From Vanessa cardui (taxonomy: Eukaryota > Arthropoda > Insecta > Lepidoptera > Nymphalidae), in the NCBI RefSeq assembly GCF_905220365.1, contig NC_061130.1:4285501-4349500 (forward strand): a stretch of 64,000 nt of DNA, given 5' to 3'. The notes under the pieces were generated by a model. The model was given only the letters and a program-made list of their open reading frames with translations. It searched no databases and was not told where the DNA came from. Below are positions 35,557 through 46,071 of this stretch, in pieces. The position numbers and the translations under genes were made by a program. Position 1 is the first letter of the stretch. Each line of letters begins with the position of its first letter.

Positions 35557-35844
35557 TAGTACGACACAACTTAGATGTAGCATCGGCAAAATTCGTAAAA
35601 CCAATACGCTATCCCAAATTATCAATATTTATTTCTTATATGAATATGATCTTAACACAAACGTAATAACTTGTGATATCGTAGATTTACATGCACTTGC
35701 TTTCTCGAGTAAACTGACGCGAGAATCTATAGCGACAAATAGCATCGAACGGCGCGATGGGAAGCTATTTCTATTAGTTATGTAAATCGGGAGTAATCGC
35801 TTTTATTGAATTTGCCCATGTTACATCTAAGTTGCGTCGTACTA
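35557..35844. mobile_element. TIR element (288 bp, ~37-bp arms)
   Basis: Left arm TAGTACGACACAACTTAGAT; complement of the right arm TAGTACGACGCAACTTAGAT. They stay similar through GGCAAAATTC. No transposase ORF; TSD unclear; superfamily not assignable. Confidence 0.7.
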
Positions 35845-37115
35845 CAATAATGTGCATTTACTTAGAAGCTAGACACTCGCTACTTTTTGTCGATATATTA
35901 TCAGCAGTCCATCTAGACATCAAAAAAGTGGAAGATATTTGGAACAATCGCGGTCGCTGTATCTCTCTCGTTGCGATGTTATCTTTATATGTTTTATTTA
36001 TTGTTTATCTTTATGTTATGTTTGTTCATATGATACAGTCGTTAGCCGTTGCCATAATTCCAAAGAAGATAAAGACTCGGACATATATACCGTAACTTCT
36101 CCACCCTGATATTTCATAGGACTACTATAATTATTACTAATAAGTACGAAGCGTATATCCAACCTCCTTACTGGTTCTAATTATTCTAAAGATATATATA
36201 TAAATATATCATTAAATACGCGTTCAAAGAGAGCTCTAAATTAGACATCAGTGTATTAATTAACGTGTAAATACAAAAAAAGATATAAAGAAATAATTTT
36301 TACAAGCAATGCTATGTACACATGCACAGACAAGCATTAAATGAGTATATTCCTTCTTTATTACCTAAATGAGAAATTACAAAATGTAAAGTTTTACAAC
36401 TTGCCGAAATTAGCACTCAATACCTATAATACCTGTAATTAAACGCATTAATTTCTAATTTTGTTATAATAATAACAATATATTGATAAACACTAATTTA
36501 TGTAATATATATTCTACATTGTAATAAAATTTTATCTCGAAGTTTAATAAAACCTTTTTGTAAATAAAAAATATTAAAAACCATACGATAGATTTCGATT
36601 AAACTCGGAGCCTAATAACTTAAAGCCGCGTCAATATGAAACCTTATAATACCAGAAAATGAAAAGGAAAAGTCAACTGTCCGACCATATTTGACGTCCG
36701 CGCGAACGAAATCGTGTTCGAAATTTGTAATATATTTCCTTTTAAACATAAAATCACCTTTTCATTTTAATTCGTAATTTAAAATATTTTACGACGCAAC
36801 GGTAATTATTTTTCTACTGCCATTTATTTTAATTTTGCCGCTTAAGTACTTTTGTCAATTCATTATACGTAAAAAGATAAACTTTGATTCAATTTAAAAT
36901 TCTTTTGATACCAACTCGATTGAGTCATAATTTTAATTAGATCATTAGTAGATGTTACCTTTGCTTCATAATTAAAAAAAAAATAGAAATAACTGTTCGA
37001 ATTTCAAAATATATTTTAAGATATAAAAATATTGTGAGCGAATGTATCGCCTGTATTGACTGGGCTAAAGAGACTTTATACTAGTTATAACTGACCTCAA
37101 TACTTTTAAATGTAT
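35845..37115. other. No gene recognised
   Basis: An 87-codon ORF (35832-36095) begins inside the TIR of the preceding element and has no family resemblance. The rest is AT-rich. Confidence 0.35.
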
Positions 37116-37119
37116 TAAA

Positions 37120-37370
37120 AACTAGCAGCCCTTCCCGAGTTCGTGCAAGAGTTTTTTAAATATTTATTATTTATTGCTTTTTTCCAACATGTCTATCAAT
37201 TTTCGTTCTATTATATATATTCAACTCATTTTAACCTTCCTTATGAATCCCTCAATCTATTAGTGAAAACCGCATGCAAATCCGTTCAGTAATTTTAGAG
37301 TTTATATCGAATATACAGACAGACAGACACGGCCGTTTGACTTTATTTTATAACATGTAGTGGATGCAAC
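37120..37370 (+). repeat. Repeat D-like element, diverged
   Basis: ACTAGCAGCCCTTCCCGAGT, GAAAACCGCATGCAAATCCG, ACAGACAGACAGACACGGCC and TTTATTTTATAACATGTAG. Confidence 0.55.
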
Positions 37371-37429
37371 ATTAAATCAAATTTTCCAAATCAAACAGCA
37401 AGTTCAATTTTGACCTTGGATCAAAGACA

Positions 37430-37615
37430 TAACTTAATGGTACACCTGATAAGTCTTTACTGATAACAGCTATAGTAAATATAAGTCCATACAACGCCAC
37501 ACTCACCATTGGACTTGAGACATCACCCGCATAACTCTACCTGTAATTACAGTGGATCACTCACCCTTCAAACCGAAACACAATGGTTAATTAACGCTTG
37601 GTAATTAATTGATAC
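37430..37615 (+). repeat. Diverged repeat B fragment
   Basis: TAATGGTACACCTGATAAG, CTCACCATTGGACTTGAG and CTGTAATTACAGTGGATCACTCACC. Confidence 0.45.
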
Positions 37616-37818
37616 GTGCATTCAAGAATACAGATAAAAAATTGATAGTTTTTTAATCAGATAAGGGAAATAATAATATTGACTAGAAATAAATATAATA
37701 CATAAGTCACTTTCCCTTACAGACTGTAAATATCTCACGTCTGAACAAAGGCGTCTTATAATCTTGGGGAGAAGATTTGAATCTCATTCCACCATACTCA
37801 ACCGATGCTCTATATATG

Positions 37819-37819
<1 letters not shown>

Positions 37820-37908
<89 letters not shown>
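37820..37908. repeat. (TA)n microsatellite, about 44 units
   Basis: Uninterrupted TA repeat. It yields spurious Tyr-Ile ORFs and could form a cruciform. Confidence 0.95.
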
Positions 37909-37916
<8 letters not shown>

Positions 37917-37924
37917 TGTATATA

Positions 37925-38075
37925 GTCCAAGTCAAAGATCTTTATTCAATAAAGAAGAGTTACACTTACTTGACCGTCAAAAATCTACCACGGGTTCGGA
38001 AATTAACAGCTCGGCCTCCTGAGAAGAACCGGCGAAGGAAACTCAGCGGGATTTCTTTAAAAGTAATTTTTAATA
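37925..38075. repeat. LINE 3'-region fragment
   Basis: CCACGGGTTCGGAAATTAAC, GCCTCCTGAGAAGAACCGGC and GAAACTCAGCGGGATTTCTT are a block I know from lepidopteran LINE-derived repeats. Confidence 0.6.
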
Positions 38076-38350
38076 ATTTTTATTTCATTCAATAACATAA
38101 AAGATACTTCCGTTATTTTAATCAGCCTGAAGGCAATCTTTATACTATATATAGGCATCACATCCCACAGTGTGAAATCTACTAAGATGTAATCAGTATT
38201 GTAATATCCTGTAACAGATAGATCGCAGTATTTGTCACAATTAGTAAACATAGTGATGCTTGTCTGGGTTCAAACCTATAACATTGAGTTTGGATTCAAA
38301 TCTATCAACATCTAAACCACACAGATCAATAAAACGACTTTGCGAAATGC

Positions 38351-38815
38351 TTATAAAATCCGCTTTGAAAACAAGCATTCAGTATAATAATCAATACCTA
38401 TACATGTATATAATGTAAAATACTAATTAGAAAACTTTTTCGATTATTCGTACAAACTTCGTACGTAAATAATACGTAACATTACAGCTGATATATACGT
38501 GAAGCCGACTTATAAAGGAACGGATACGACACGACATCGATATTGAGTCGACAACGGCTTCGGAATTTACAGCCTCAATAAAAGTATCGCTTTTATTGTC
38601 GAACACACAATTCGTCCGGACAGCTGTAATTGCGAACTCCCGCTTTGTCTATTGGATCGACAATTTAACCTCCATTTTTAGCGCCGTTTCAACGCTCTGT
38701 TTTAGTAGAATAAGTTAAGTCGTCAAGTTTACGAATTATTGAATTTGTAACCGCTTTAATCATTTCACAGTTCACATTTTTTATATTTCATAATTAATAC
38801 ATCTCGTTTAATCTT
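38351..38815. other. No gene recognised; less AT-rich stretch
   Basis: 38500-38700 has higher G+C (ACGACACGACATCGATATTG, CGTCCGGACAGCTGTAATTG) and no shared repeat. It lies about 1.5 kb past the 3' end of the kekkon-like gene and could be regulatory or an unrecognised element. Confidence 0.3.
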
Positions 38816-38817
38816 CT

Positions 38818-39010
38818 TTACTAATATTATAAACGTGAATGTAATTCTGTCTGTCTGTCTATCGTTCTTTCACTACCAAATCGATGAACCGAATTTGACG
38901 AAATTTTGGTATGAAGCAAATTTGAACTCAAAGAAAGACAATAGACTACTCTTTTTTATCTAAAACATGACGAAAAAACTCTTAAAACGTTAGCGAAGAC
39001 TCGGTCGAAA
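38818..39010 (+). repeat. Repeat E copy
   Basis: TACTAATATTATAAACGTGAATG, CTGTCTGTCTGTCTATCG, AATTTTGGTATGAAGCAAAT and AACGTTAGCGAAGACTCGG. Confidence 0.65.
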
Positions 39011-40150
39011 ATAGTTATTAAAGAGACTTTTTTAACGAAAAATACAAAATGTACCTTCCGTATTACTTAAACAACTCCAACAGCGTAGTAGCAGCCCCTA
39101 TGTGAACCCTATGTGTAATTAGAGCTCATTAAGGATATTTTAATGTGCCAAACTAGTCAATCTAATACATCTAAGCTACCCGTATTCTAGTTGAAAATCC
39201 ACTCACCAGCAAATGCGTTTCCAAGAGTTGACGTCGTGAAGGCCGCTGGCTGTAGCAGTCTACCCATTTCCTTTTTTATGCAGCTTACATAGTACGCCGG
39301 CCCCGAAACAGGACAAAAAATTACAAGTACAAAAACGTACGCCTTTTGTATAATTTAATTGAATTATTGAAGTGCTGATAGCTCAACAGTGTATAGGTCG
39401 CCTAGATATGAGAATGTAGCAGATTTGATCCTGACCCCATAGAATATCATTCACAGTTCCAAAATAATATTCAAGCTTAGCTGAACCGGAAAATAGAAGT
39501 AATAGTAATTCCTTGAGGAAAGTTATTACTATGAATTGATTTTCATAAAAATATGTTACGGATTTTTTTATTTTCGGAACGATCTGGACTAACTCTGAAA
39601 ACAGTAACTAACATTAAAAAACGTTGTCATAAAAAAAATAAAACAACTGTAAATAAAAATATATTTTCATCGTCTAAAATAGAAATGGCTTGGACACTAT
39701 TTCTTGAGTAACAAGTTTCTGTTTGATTTTAATAAAAACTTTGAGAGATCGTTATTTTCGATTTCGAGAATTGTCCGGCTGTATAGCGTTCGAACTACGA
39801 TACACTAATTGGGTTGAGGAAATTTACGACGCTTCATCATTAAAGCTTCCTTTGATTTTCGCGTTACTCAATATTGAAAAATAATGTTATTTTTAATTAA
39901 CAAACGACTCATTTCATACGCTATAACTATTAATATGATCTTTTTGGGACTACATTGTATAAATATAAAAATATCGGTCGATCAAGGCGTTTTTTCCATA
40001 CTCAATATGAACTGGAATCAGTTATAACAATTACAATAACATGTGACTCTACTATAAATTTACATCACTTTCTTGATTAATAATTTAATAATTGTACTCT
40101 ATATTTTTTTTCAAATTGAATGAAAATAATCAACAGGCTTTTGGAGTCCA
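39011..40150. other. 3' flank of the kekkon-like gene, no gene recognised
   Basis: AT-rich; a small unassigned patch at 39180-39310 (GTTGACGTCGTGAAGGCCGC). Confidence 0.4.
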
Positions 40151-40152
40151 AA

Positions 40153-40158
40153 TTTATT
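40153..40158 (-). terminator. Candidate poly(A) signal AATAAA of the kekkon-like gene
   Basis: The minus strand reads AAAATAAATTTGG, with its AATAAA about 100 bp after the TAA stop. It is the first canonical signal downstream. The implied 3'UTR is short. Confidence 0.5.
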
Positions 40159-40257
40159 TTAACTTTAAAAGAATGATACTATTTATCACTTTGCTTACAA
40201 ACAATTTAATTGCTTATTATAAACATCAGTTCAAATATAAATATTTACAAAGGAGAT

Positions 40258-41104
40258 TTAATTACGATATAGTAGTTGTGTTAGCCATTCCGGTCTCGTC
40301 CCTTGAGGCTTATATTCCGGTGGACTTAGAGCCAGTGGAGAAGCGGCATCTGCTAAAGCCACTGAGGACGAAGTTTCTGTAACAGCTATACTGGGTTTCC
40401 CTTTAAGAATTGATCTCAACTCCTCGTTTTCAACAGCCCTAGTTCTTTGCAAATTTTCTCTAGTTTCTTTCATTCTCGAAAGTTGTTCCCTTAATGTTCT
40501 ATATTCTTCTAAAAACTTTTCCAGCTGTGATGCTCGAAAGTCGAAATCTTCAAAGGGCTGGCCCGTACGCGAGTAGTCCCGAAGACCTGACAGATCCAAG
40601 AGTGGTGTAGCGGACGGAACAGACAATTGCTCCCTGGATGGTGAAGCTGGTAGGCTGGGGTTACGACGCATGCGGACACCGCCCACGGAGAGATCTAAAA
40701 AACTATTCGACCGACGTCCACTCGATCCTTGTCTGCTTTTCTCATAGCTTCTCTCGATAAATGTTATCGAATCACCTCCGGAACTATTTCTGCGACTACT
40801 TAAGAGAGGACTACGGCTATCGCCATCTTTTCTTCGGGGTATTGTATAAAAATAATAAGGATCGTGTTTAATATCGTTTCGAAAATATGACGATGAACCT
40901 AAAGCACTCATTTCTATCAGATCGGGATAATTCTTTTCACTATCACTACCAGATTGATCATTATCGAGGCGGTCGCTTAAACGAGGGCGCGGACATGATC
41001 GAGGATTATTATTAAAACGATTATTTTCTGATAAAATTTCAACGTGGCCGCTTAAAATCCCCGCTGATTTGGAACTCTGCATTGATTCAGACGTTGCGTC
41101 AGTT
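40258..41104 (-). other. Coding exon 2 of the kekkon-like gene: cytoplasmic tail
   Basis: The minus-strand acceptor reads TTTGTTACAG then AACTGACG. The first A completes the split codon as AGA (Arg), and the frame runs on through 281 residues to TAA. The region is rich in Ser, Arg and Asp, with SPLL and RRNSS-type patches that could be phosphosites. It then has a Leu/Glu/Arg-rich coiled coil (QLEKFLEEYRTLREQL) and the C-terminus LTQLLYRN. Because it is exactly in frame with exon 1, I assign it to the same gene rather than to a separate 274-residue ORF. Confidence 0.85.
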
Positions 41105-43197
41105 CTGTAACAAATTACATTTAATAAAATAATTTATTTTATGTTGATATTCTCACAACAATAAGTCAATCAAAACATTGGAAACATTATAGTTTCTACG
41201 ATTATAGCCAGTCCAAATAAGGGTTACATTTATTAGGAAAAGAAAATATTTACACATAAAATACTAACAAACTTATTGCAGACACATAAAGTAAAGTAAA
41301 GTCACAGCCTATACATTTCCCATTGCTGAGATAAGGTCTCGTCTTCCATTAAGGAGAGGGTTTGGAACATATTCCACGACGCTGTTCCAGTGCGGGTTAG
41401 TGGAATGCACATGTGGCAGAATTTCGATGAAATTAGACACATGCAGGTTTCCTCACGATGTTTTCCTTCACCGCCGAGCACGAGATGAATTATAAACACA
41501 AATTAAGCACATATTTATAGTGGTGCTTGCCTGGGTTTGAACCCGTAATCATCGGTTAACTGGTCACTGGGCCATCTCAGCTTCAGTAACATTTTTACAT
41601 TTGTTTTATATCGTTAATTCTTAAAACTAATCGTCTATGAAACTCTTATAAAGATGCTATTTAGAGAATGTAACAAGTACCTTATATTAAATTCACTCAG
41701 TCGCGGTATGTGCAAATCCCGCACCACCTCCCCGGCACTGGTGGACGACGGCTCAATGTCAGCTCGTCGCCAACGGGCGTCGGTTGGTGTAGACTCTCTC
41801 CGGTCTTTTACTTCATTACGACCATACACTTCATATTCATCTTCAGGGTCATGCGAAGGTACGTTTCTATAGTCACCTCGTTTTCGATTGATATCAGATG
41901 TGACAACTCTAGAAACATCTTCATTCGTTTTCGAATTGACTTCTATTTTCTCGTAACTATTATCATTATGGTTTGATGTAACTATTTGTTCATTCCACCT
42001 ATTTATTTGTCTCTTTTTACGAGTTTCGTACGCACATAATACTATTAAACACGAACTTAACACTATTACCGCAGACACTGCCATTCCTGCCATGAGTGCC
42101 TTTCCACCGAAGCCTTTATTAAGGGGTTTCTTTTCTATTATTAAATTTAAAACTACTTCTGCTTTCCCAGCTCTATTTTCTGCATTGCATGTATAAAAAC
42201 CAGAATCTTGTAAGTCTGCTGAACGAATGGTCAAGTTACTTGTTTGTCCCTCACTGCGCAATGTAAATGTTCTGCCTGAATTAAAATTGGATGATAAAGT
42301 AGTATTTGCGAGGAGACGTCCGGCACGCACCCATCTTACTCTAGGCGCTGGCACGCCATCTACTTTGCATACCAAAGTAACCTCTTCCCCTTCTACCCCT
42401 TTAAAATTGTTTGAGCTTACTGATACTTCGGGAAGACACGCGAAATCCTCCAAGTCGAGACGATCCCATGATTGTGACATTAATCGCGCCGGCAGAGCGC
42501 AGTCGGGCACGACGGTTGAAGGAACGTTTTTTCTTATCATCCAGTCTCTCATTGGTCTAAGATCACAATTACAATCCCACGGATTATTTGCAAGTTCCAA
42601 CCCTTTCAAGGACCTCAGAGGTGCTAAAACTGCGACATGGAGTACGTGAAGTTTATTTTTACTAAGTTCCAAGTACTCTAGAGAACCTTCCAAGCCTTTG
42701 AATCCACTTGGATCGATTTCTGATATTTTACACGAACTAAGAGTCAATCTTACTAAATGAGGCAAGAATGAGAAAGCCTCGCTCTTAATCTTTGTTATCG
42801 GGTTACCACCCAATCGCAGTTCTCGTAGTTCAGGTATCGATTCAAAAGCATGTGATGGCACAGACTCGAGGCGGTTTCGGGAGAGGTCAAGCTCGACCAG
42901 ATTAACAAGAGCTCGAAATGCGTTTTGTCGTATTACTTTCAAGTTACATGCAGATAAATACAGACGCTGAAGATTAAGTAAACCAGCCGATGAAAAGGCA
43001 TCGTCACGTAAATTTGTTATTCGGTTTTCTGTAAGGTCCAGTAGCTGGGTGGTTAAGTCTAGACGCGGTGGGACAGCGTTGAGTCCAGCGCGAGCACACA
43101 GGGCGGACTCTTTCCCGCTCCGCCACTTGCATTCGCAATGCCGAGGACATTCGGCGGAGACGGCTACCGCCAACGCAAGCATCAGCAGCACCCACAT
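40258..43197 (-). CDS. Kekkon-like LRR-Ig transmembrane protein (two coding exons, 787 aa)
   Basis: Seen: join of 43197..41681 and 41104..40258, 2364 nt including the TAA. Residues 1-15 are a hydrophobic signal peptide ending VSA. LRRNT cysteines are C17, C21, C23 and C34; about six LRRs span 49-195; the LRRCT (NPWDCNCDLR) has C209, C211, C233 and C254. One Ig domain (about 260-353) has C277, W289 and the DSGFYTC motif with C337. A TM helix lies near 366-389, followed by the basic stop-transfer ETRKKR. The cytoplasmic tail is about 400 aa, with a Ser/Arg-rich middle and a predicted coiled coil at about 698-740. Known: this order defines the Kekkon family, neuronal and epithelial adhesion or signalling modulators in insects; Drosophila Kek1 inhibits EGFR and Kek5 modulates BMP signalling. 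Inferred: cell-surface receptor or adhesion molecule. The paralogue (kek5, kek6 or other) cannot be fixed by eye. The first in-frame ATG is at 43197; an upstream GTG has an in-frame TGA just before it and is not used. Confidence 0.92.
41105..41680 (-). other. Intron of the kekkon-like gene (576 bp, phase 2), carrying a SINE1
   Basis: GT...AG intron inferred from the donor at 41680 and the acceptor at 41105. About 295 bp of it is a SINE1 copy (41288..41583). Without the SINE the intron would be about 280 bp. Confidence 0.8.
41288..41583 (-). repeat. SINE1 copy inside the kekkon-like intron, same strand as the gene
   Basis: The tRNA head is at the right end and the tail at the left end with AAAGT repeats (41288-41303). 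The segment between the A-box region and the B-box region is shortened: the usual GATGCACGCGTTCTAA complement is missing. The B box and body are intact. Confidence 0.85.
41681..43197 (-). other. Coding exon 1 of the kekkon-like gene: ectodomain, TM helix and start of tail
   Basis: Encodes residues 1 to about 506. The minus-strand donor reads ATATAAG then GTACTT, leaving two bases (AG) of a split codon. Reading on past this donor gives only 14 more residues before a stop, as expected of intron sequence. The whole extracellular part sits in one exon with no repeats inside. Confidence 0.85.
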
Positions 43198-43271
43198 TCC
43201 ACGCGCCTGTTCAGCCCGCGCCACACCTGCCGTCTTCACTGCCGAGCGTCATTCCCTATACGACCACGATC
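43198..43271 (-). other. Probable 5'UTR piece of the kekkon-like gene, behind a splice acceptor
   Basis: On the minus strand a pyrimidine-rich stretch ends TTTGTTTCCAG at 43272-43275, followed by 74 bp to the ATG. An in-frame TGA lies between them. This looks like an acceptor for an upstream noncoding exon, which would be more than 43.3 kb away in the window or beyond it. No promoter was identified. Confidence 0.45.
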
Positions 43272-43489
43272 CTGGAAACAAAGTTCTATTATTATTTAAA
43301 ATTATGATATCAACCGTTTTCTGGTAATTTAACTTGATATTATTTCAGCAAATATGTAGTCATTCAAATTAATTAAGTGGTTTAACTGGTTACAGAACAA
43401 ATCATATTATTACATTATTCTATAGATATATATATATATATGAAATATAATGTAATATATATATATATATATGCATTATTACATATTTT
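43272..43489. other. Upstream flank of the kekkon-like gene with an AT palindrome
   Basis: 43405-43478 is a near-palindrome: ATTACATTATTC(TA)n, AAATATAATGTAATATAT and (AT)n with GCATTATTACA. It can fold on itself; no TIR element family is evident. Confidence 0.5.
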
Positions 43490-43702
43490 CAATATCGGAC
43501 AACAACACATCCATTACTCTGATACCAATTCAAGTAACTACACCACTTGTGATATGGTAAATACCACAAATACCCATACCTAAGACAACATAGAAAACTA
43601 AAGAACTTTTTATACATCGACTCGGCCGGGAATCGAACCCGGAAACTCGCAGTTACCCATTAAAACCGCTGTACACTGTACTCGACCACGGATGTCGTCT
43701 AA
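43490..43702 (-). repeat. SINE2 copy
   Basis: GACAACAACACATCCATTACTC at the tail side; B box GAATCGAACCCGGAAAC; head TACTCGACCACGGATGTCGTC. Confidence 0.85.
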
Positions 43703-43704
43703 AA

Positions 43705-44610
43705 ATATACATTATTTTTTTAAATCAAATTTTAAGAGTAATACAATCTAAAACAATGTATCTGCAGATGATTCTCATACTTTCCGTGTCACGAAAGAGA
43801 TCATTAAATAAAAACGATAAAGAAAAGTTCATTTCATTTCCGCTATTCTGTAAAAACTTCGTACCTTATCCGTCAAATATTGAAAAACGACTCACGGTGA
43901 TATGCCCTTTTTGATACGTTCATACTTTAAACGTAATCATTATTTTAGCCGATCTCGCTTATCAGTTTTCAACATTTCAGGATCGTATGTTGAATTTTTC
44001 TTACAGAATATTTGATATGATTACTCCAGAATGAAAAAAAACTCAATTTAATAGTAAAAAAAATGCTTTTTTGACATTCCTCTAAAAAAAGTACAAATAA
44101 AAATAAATCAGTTGTTTTTATTTTACTAAGTTGGCCAACCTGTTGTACGGTAAAATGTACATCCCTATATCCAATAACGTATACAATATTTACTTATTTT
44201 AAAAACATTGTCACTTGTACATTAACACAATGTTAAAAACCGATAATATTTTATTTAGCGTTTCTGTTAAGAAAATATTTATTCGTAATCCGCTTATTTA
44301 TTGTGAAAACATTTTAAAAATACATTTCAAACAAACAATGCAGCATAATATTCGAATTGTATAAATATAAAAGCAACTGATTTAAATACGAATTTGACGG
44401 TTTAAATTTATTTTATTATGTTTGCAACACTTTGAGCAAGTCAGCAGAAAAAAAAAATAAACGGTAATGATATCTTGATACATCTATTTTCCTACTTATA
44501 TCATATGCGGTAACAGTATCTATAACCGATTCTAAATTAGTACGAAATTAATAAAAATCTTTGATCCTTAATTGACATGGTAAGGCATTATGTAGGCCGA
44601 CCGGAGTACA
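43705..44610. other. No gene recognised
   Basis: AT-rich and noncoding on both strands. Confidence 0.4.
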
Positions 44611-44613
44611 TTA

Positions 44614-44924
44614 GAGTAAAGTAAAGTAACAGCCTGTACATTTCCCTTTACTGCGATAAGGCCTCTTCTTCTATTAGGGAGAGGGTTTGGAACATATTCC
44701 ACCACGCTGTCCCAATGCGGGTTGGTGGAAGGCACATGTGGCAGAATTTCGATGAAATTAGACACATGCAGGTTTCCTCACGATTTTTTCCTTCACCGCC
44801 GAGCATGAGATGAATTATAAACACAAATTAAGCACATGTTTATAGTGGTGCTTGCCTGGGTTTTGAGCCCGCAATCATCGGTTAAGGTGCACGCGTTCTA
44901 AACACTGGGCCATCTCAGCTCGTA
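44614..44924 (-). repeat. SINE1 copy with AAAGT tail
   Basis: AGTAAAGTAAAGTAACAGCCTG tail; body complete; the B box carries a TTTTGAGCC variant. Confidence 0.85.
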
Positions 44925-45044
44925 CTGGGGTATAACTAGTTATATATTCTACTGCCACACAGTAATACTTAGTTTTTTTGCGAAACGTTTGTATGAGTAT
45001 ATTTATAATAATAAGTCAGTATAACATGAACAAGGACAGCATTT

Positions 45045-45336
45045 TTTTATGGAATAGGTTGACGGACATCGGACGGCTTATGTCATCTGATCGTAAGTGG
45101 TCACCATCACCCATAAACAATGACGCCGTAAGAAATATTAACTATTCCTTACATCCTCAATGCGCCACCAACCTTGGGAACTAAGATTCTATGTGCCCTG
45201 TGCCTGTAGTTACACTGGCTCACTGACCCTTCAAAGCGGAACACAACAATACTGCGTACTGTTGTTAAGCGGTAGAATATCTGATGATTGGGTGGTACCT
45301 ACGCAGGCGGGCTTGCACAAAGCCCTACCACCAAGT
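45045..45336 (+). repeat. Repeat B copy
   Basis: TTTATGGAATAGGTTGACGG to GCCCTACCACCAAGTG; complete. Confidence 0.82.
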
Positions 45337-45473
45337 GCATCTCAGTTCCCAAGTGTTTATCTAAGAAATGATTAAAATTTTACACGGCAAAAATGTCTAT
45401 TGTAGTCGAGACCATTTGGCCGTTCGCCTAACAATGCCGAAAAATATATAAGTATATATATATATATATACTC

Positions 45474-45783
45474 TCGGGTGCCTGGTAATAAATGTGAAGT
45501 CTGATTGTTGATCTCAATTAAAAAATTAATATTGTCGATTTAAACATAAGTGTTTATTTTTATTACGTAAAATAAGAGACTTTTTAATTTTTTTAATATA
45601 AATTTGTAGAAGAACTTTAGTTTCATTTTACTTTTCATTCATATAACTAAACAGTTGTAAAATAAATATAAACACATTATTTGCCTTTCTGACTAATGAA
45701 ATAAGTAAAAAACAAGCATTTTGTTACCGGGTCCCACAGACCCACCAGGCACGCCATGTGAGTTTTACCCACCAGGCACCCGA
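45474..45783. mobile_element. TIR element (310 bp, 13-bp perfect arms)
   Basis: TCGGGTGCCTGGT (45474-45486) is the exact complement of ACCAGGCACCCGA (45771-45783). A second inner CCCACCAGGCACG lies at 45741-45753. No ORF and no clear TSD; superfamily uncertain. Confidence 0.6.
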
Positions 45784-46071
45784 AGGATTAAACCACGCTT
45801 ATGCTACCTTGATCCAAGTTAAAGACAAAGTAATATCCTTACTACACACAAAATTACACTTCAGTAATATTCATTTATTTCTTACAGCTATAAATATGAA
45901 ATACAAATGCAATCCATTTTACATTCGATTAGATTACAGAACAATTAAATAAATTTATTTTGTCGATAGCTTGGTTAAGGTTGTGCAAGTTCTATACGTA
46001 TTTGGCATTTTGTTGGCTTAGTTCGTTTTTGTCCTTGGTAGTACAGATAATGAATACTAATATATTGTCCC

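Larger units (their letters stand above)
37715..38350 (-). repeat. Old SINE1-like copy broken by a (TA)n tract and a LINE 3' end
   Basis: Left remnant CAGACTGTAAATATCTCACG to CATTCCACCATACTC (37720-37800). Right remnant TGCTTGTCTGGGTTCAAACC (38250-38285). In between lie (TA)n and 37925-38075. Confidence 0.4.

Noticed and set aside
37777..38095. Tyr-Ile repeat ORFs of 81 and 96 codons
   Set aside because: Produced by the (TA)n microsatellite.
41635..41680. 534-residue single-exon version ending in a stop in the intron
   Set aside because: A strong donor AAG|GTACTT and an in-frame acceptor at 41105 join to a long open frame; the extra 14 residues are intronic.
41654..41976. Two plus-strand ORFs of 72 and 88 codons
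   Set aside because: Antisense to exon 1 of the kekkon-like gene.
42227..42649. 140-codon plus-strand ORF
   Set aside because: Antisense shadow of the LRR/Ig exon of the kekkon-like gene; no family features of its own.
43198..43239. Upstream GTG-initiated start adding 14 residues to the kekkon-like protein
   Set aside because: GTG is not a usual animal start; the next in-frame ATG begins directly with a good signal peptide, and an in-frame TGA precedes the GTG.
43004..43327. Overlapping ORFs of 63 codons (minus) and 92 codons (plus) near the gene start
   Set aside because: Frame shadows of the signal-peptide and LRRNT coding region.
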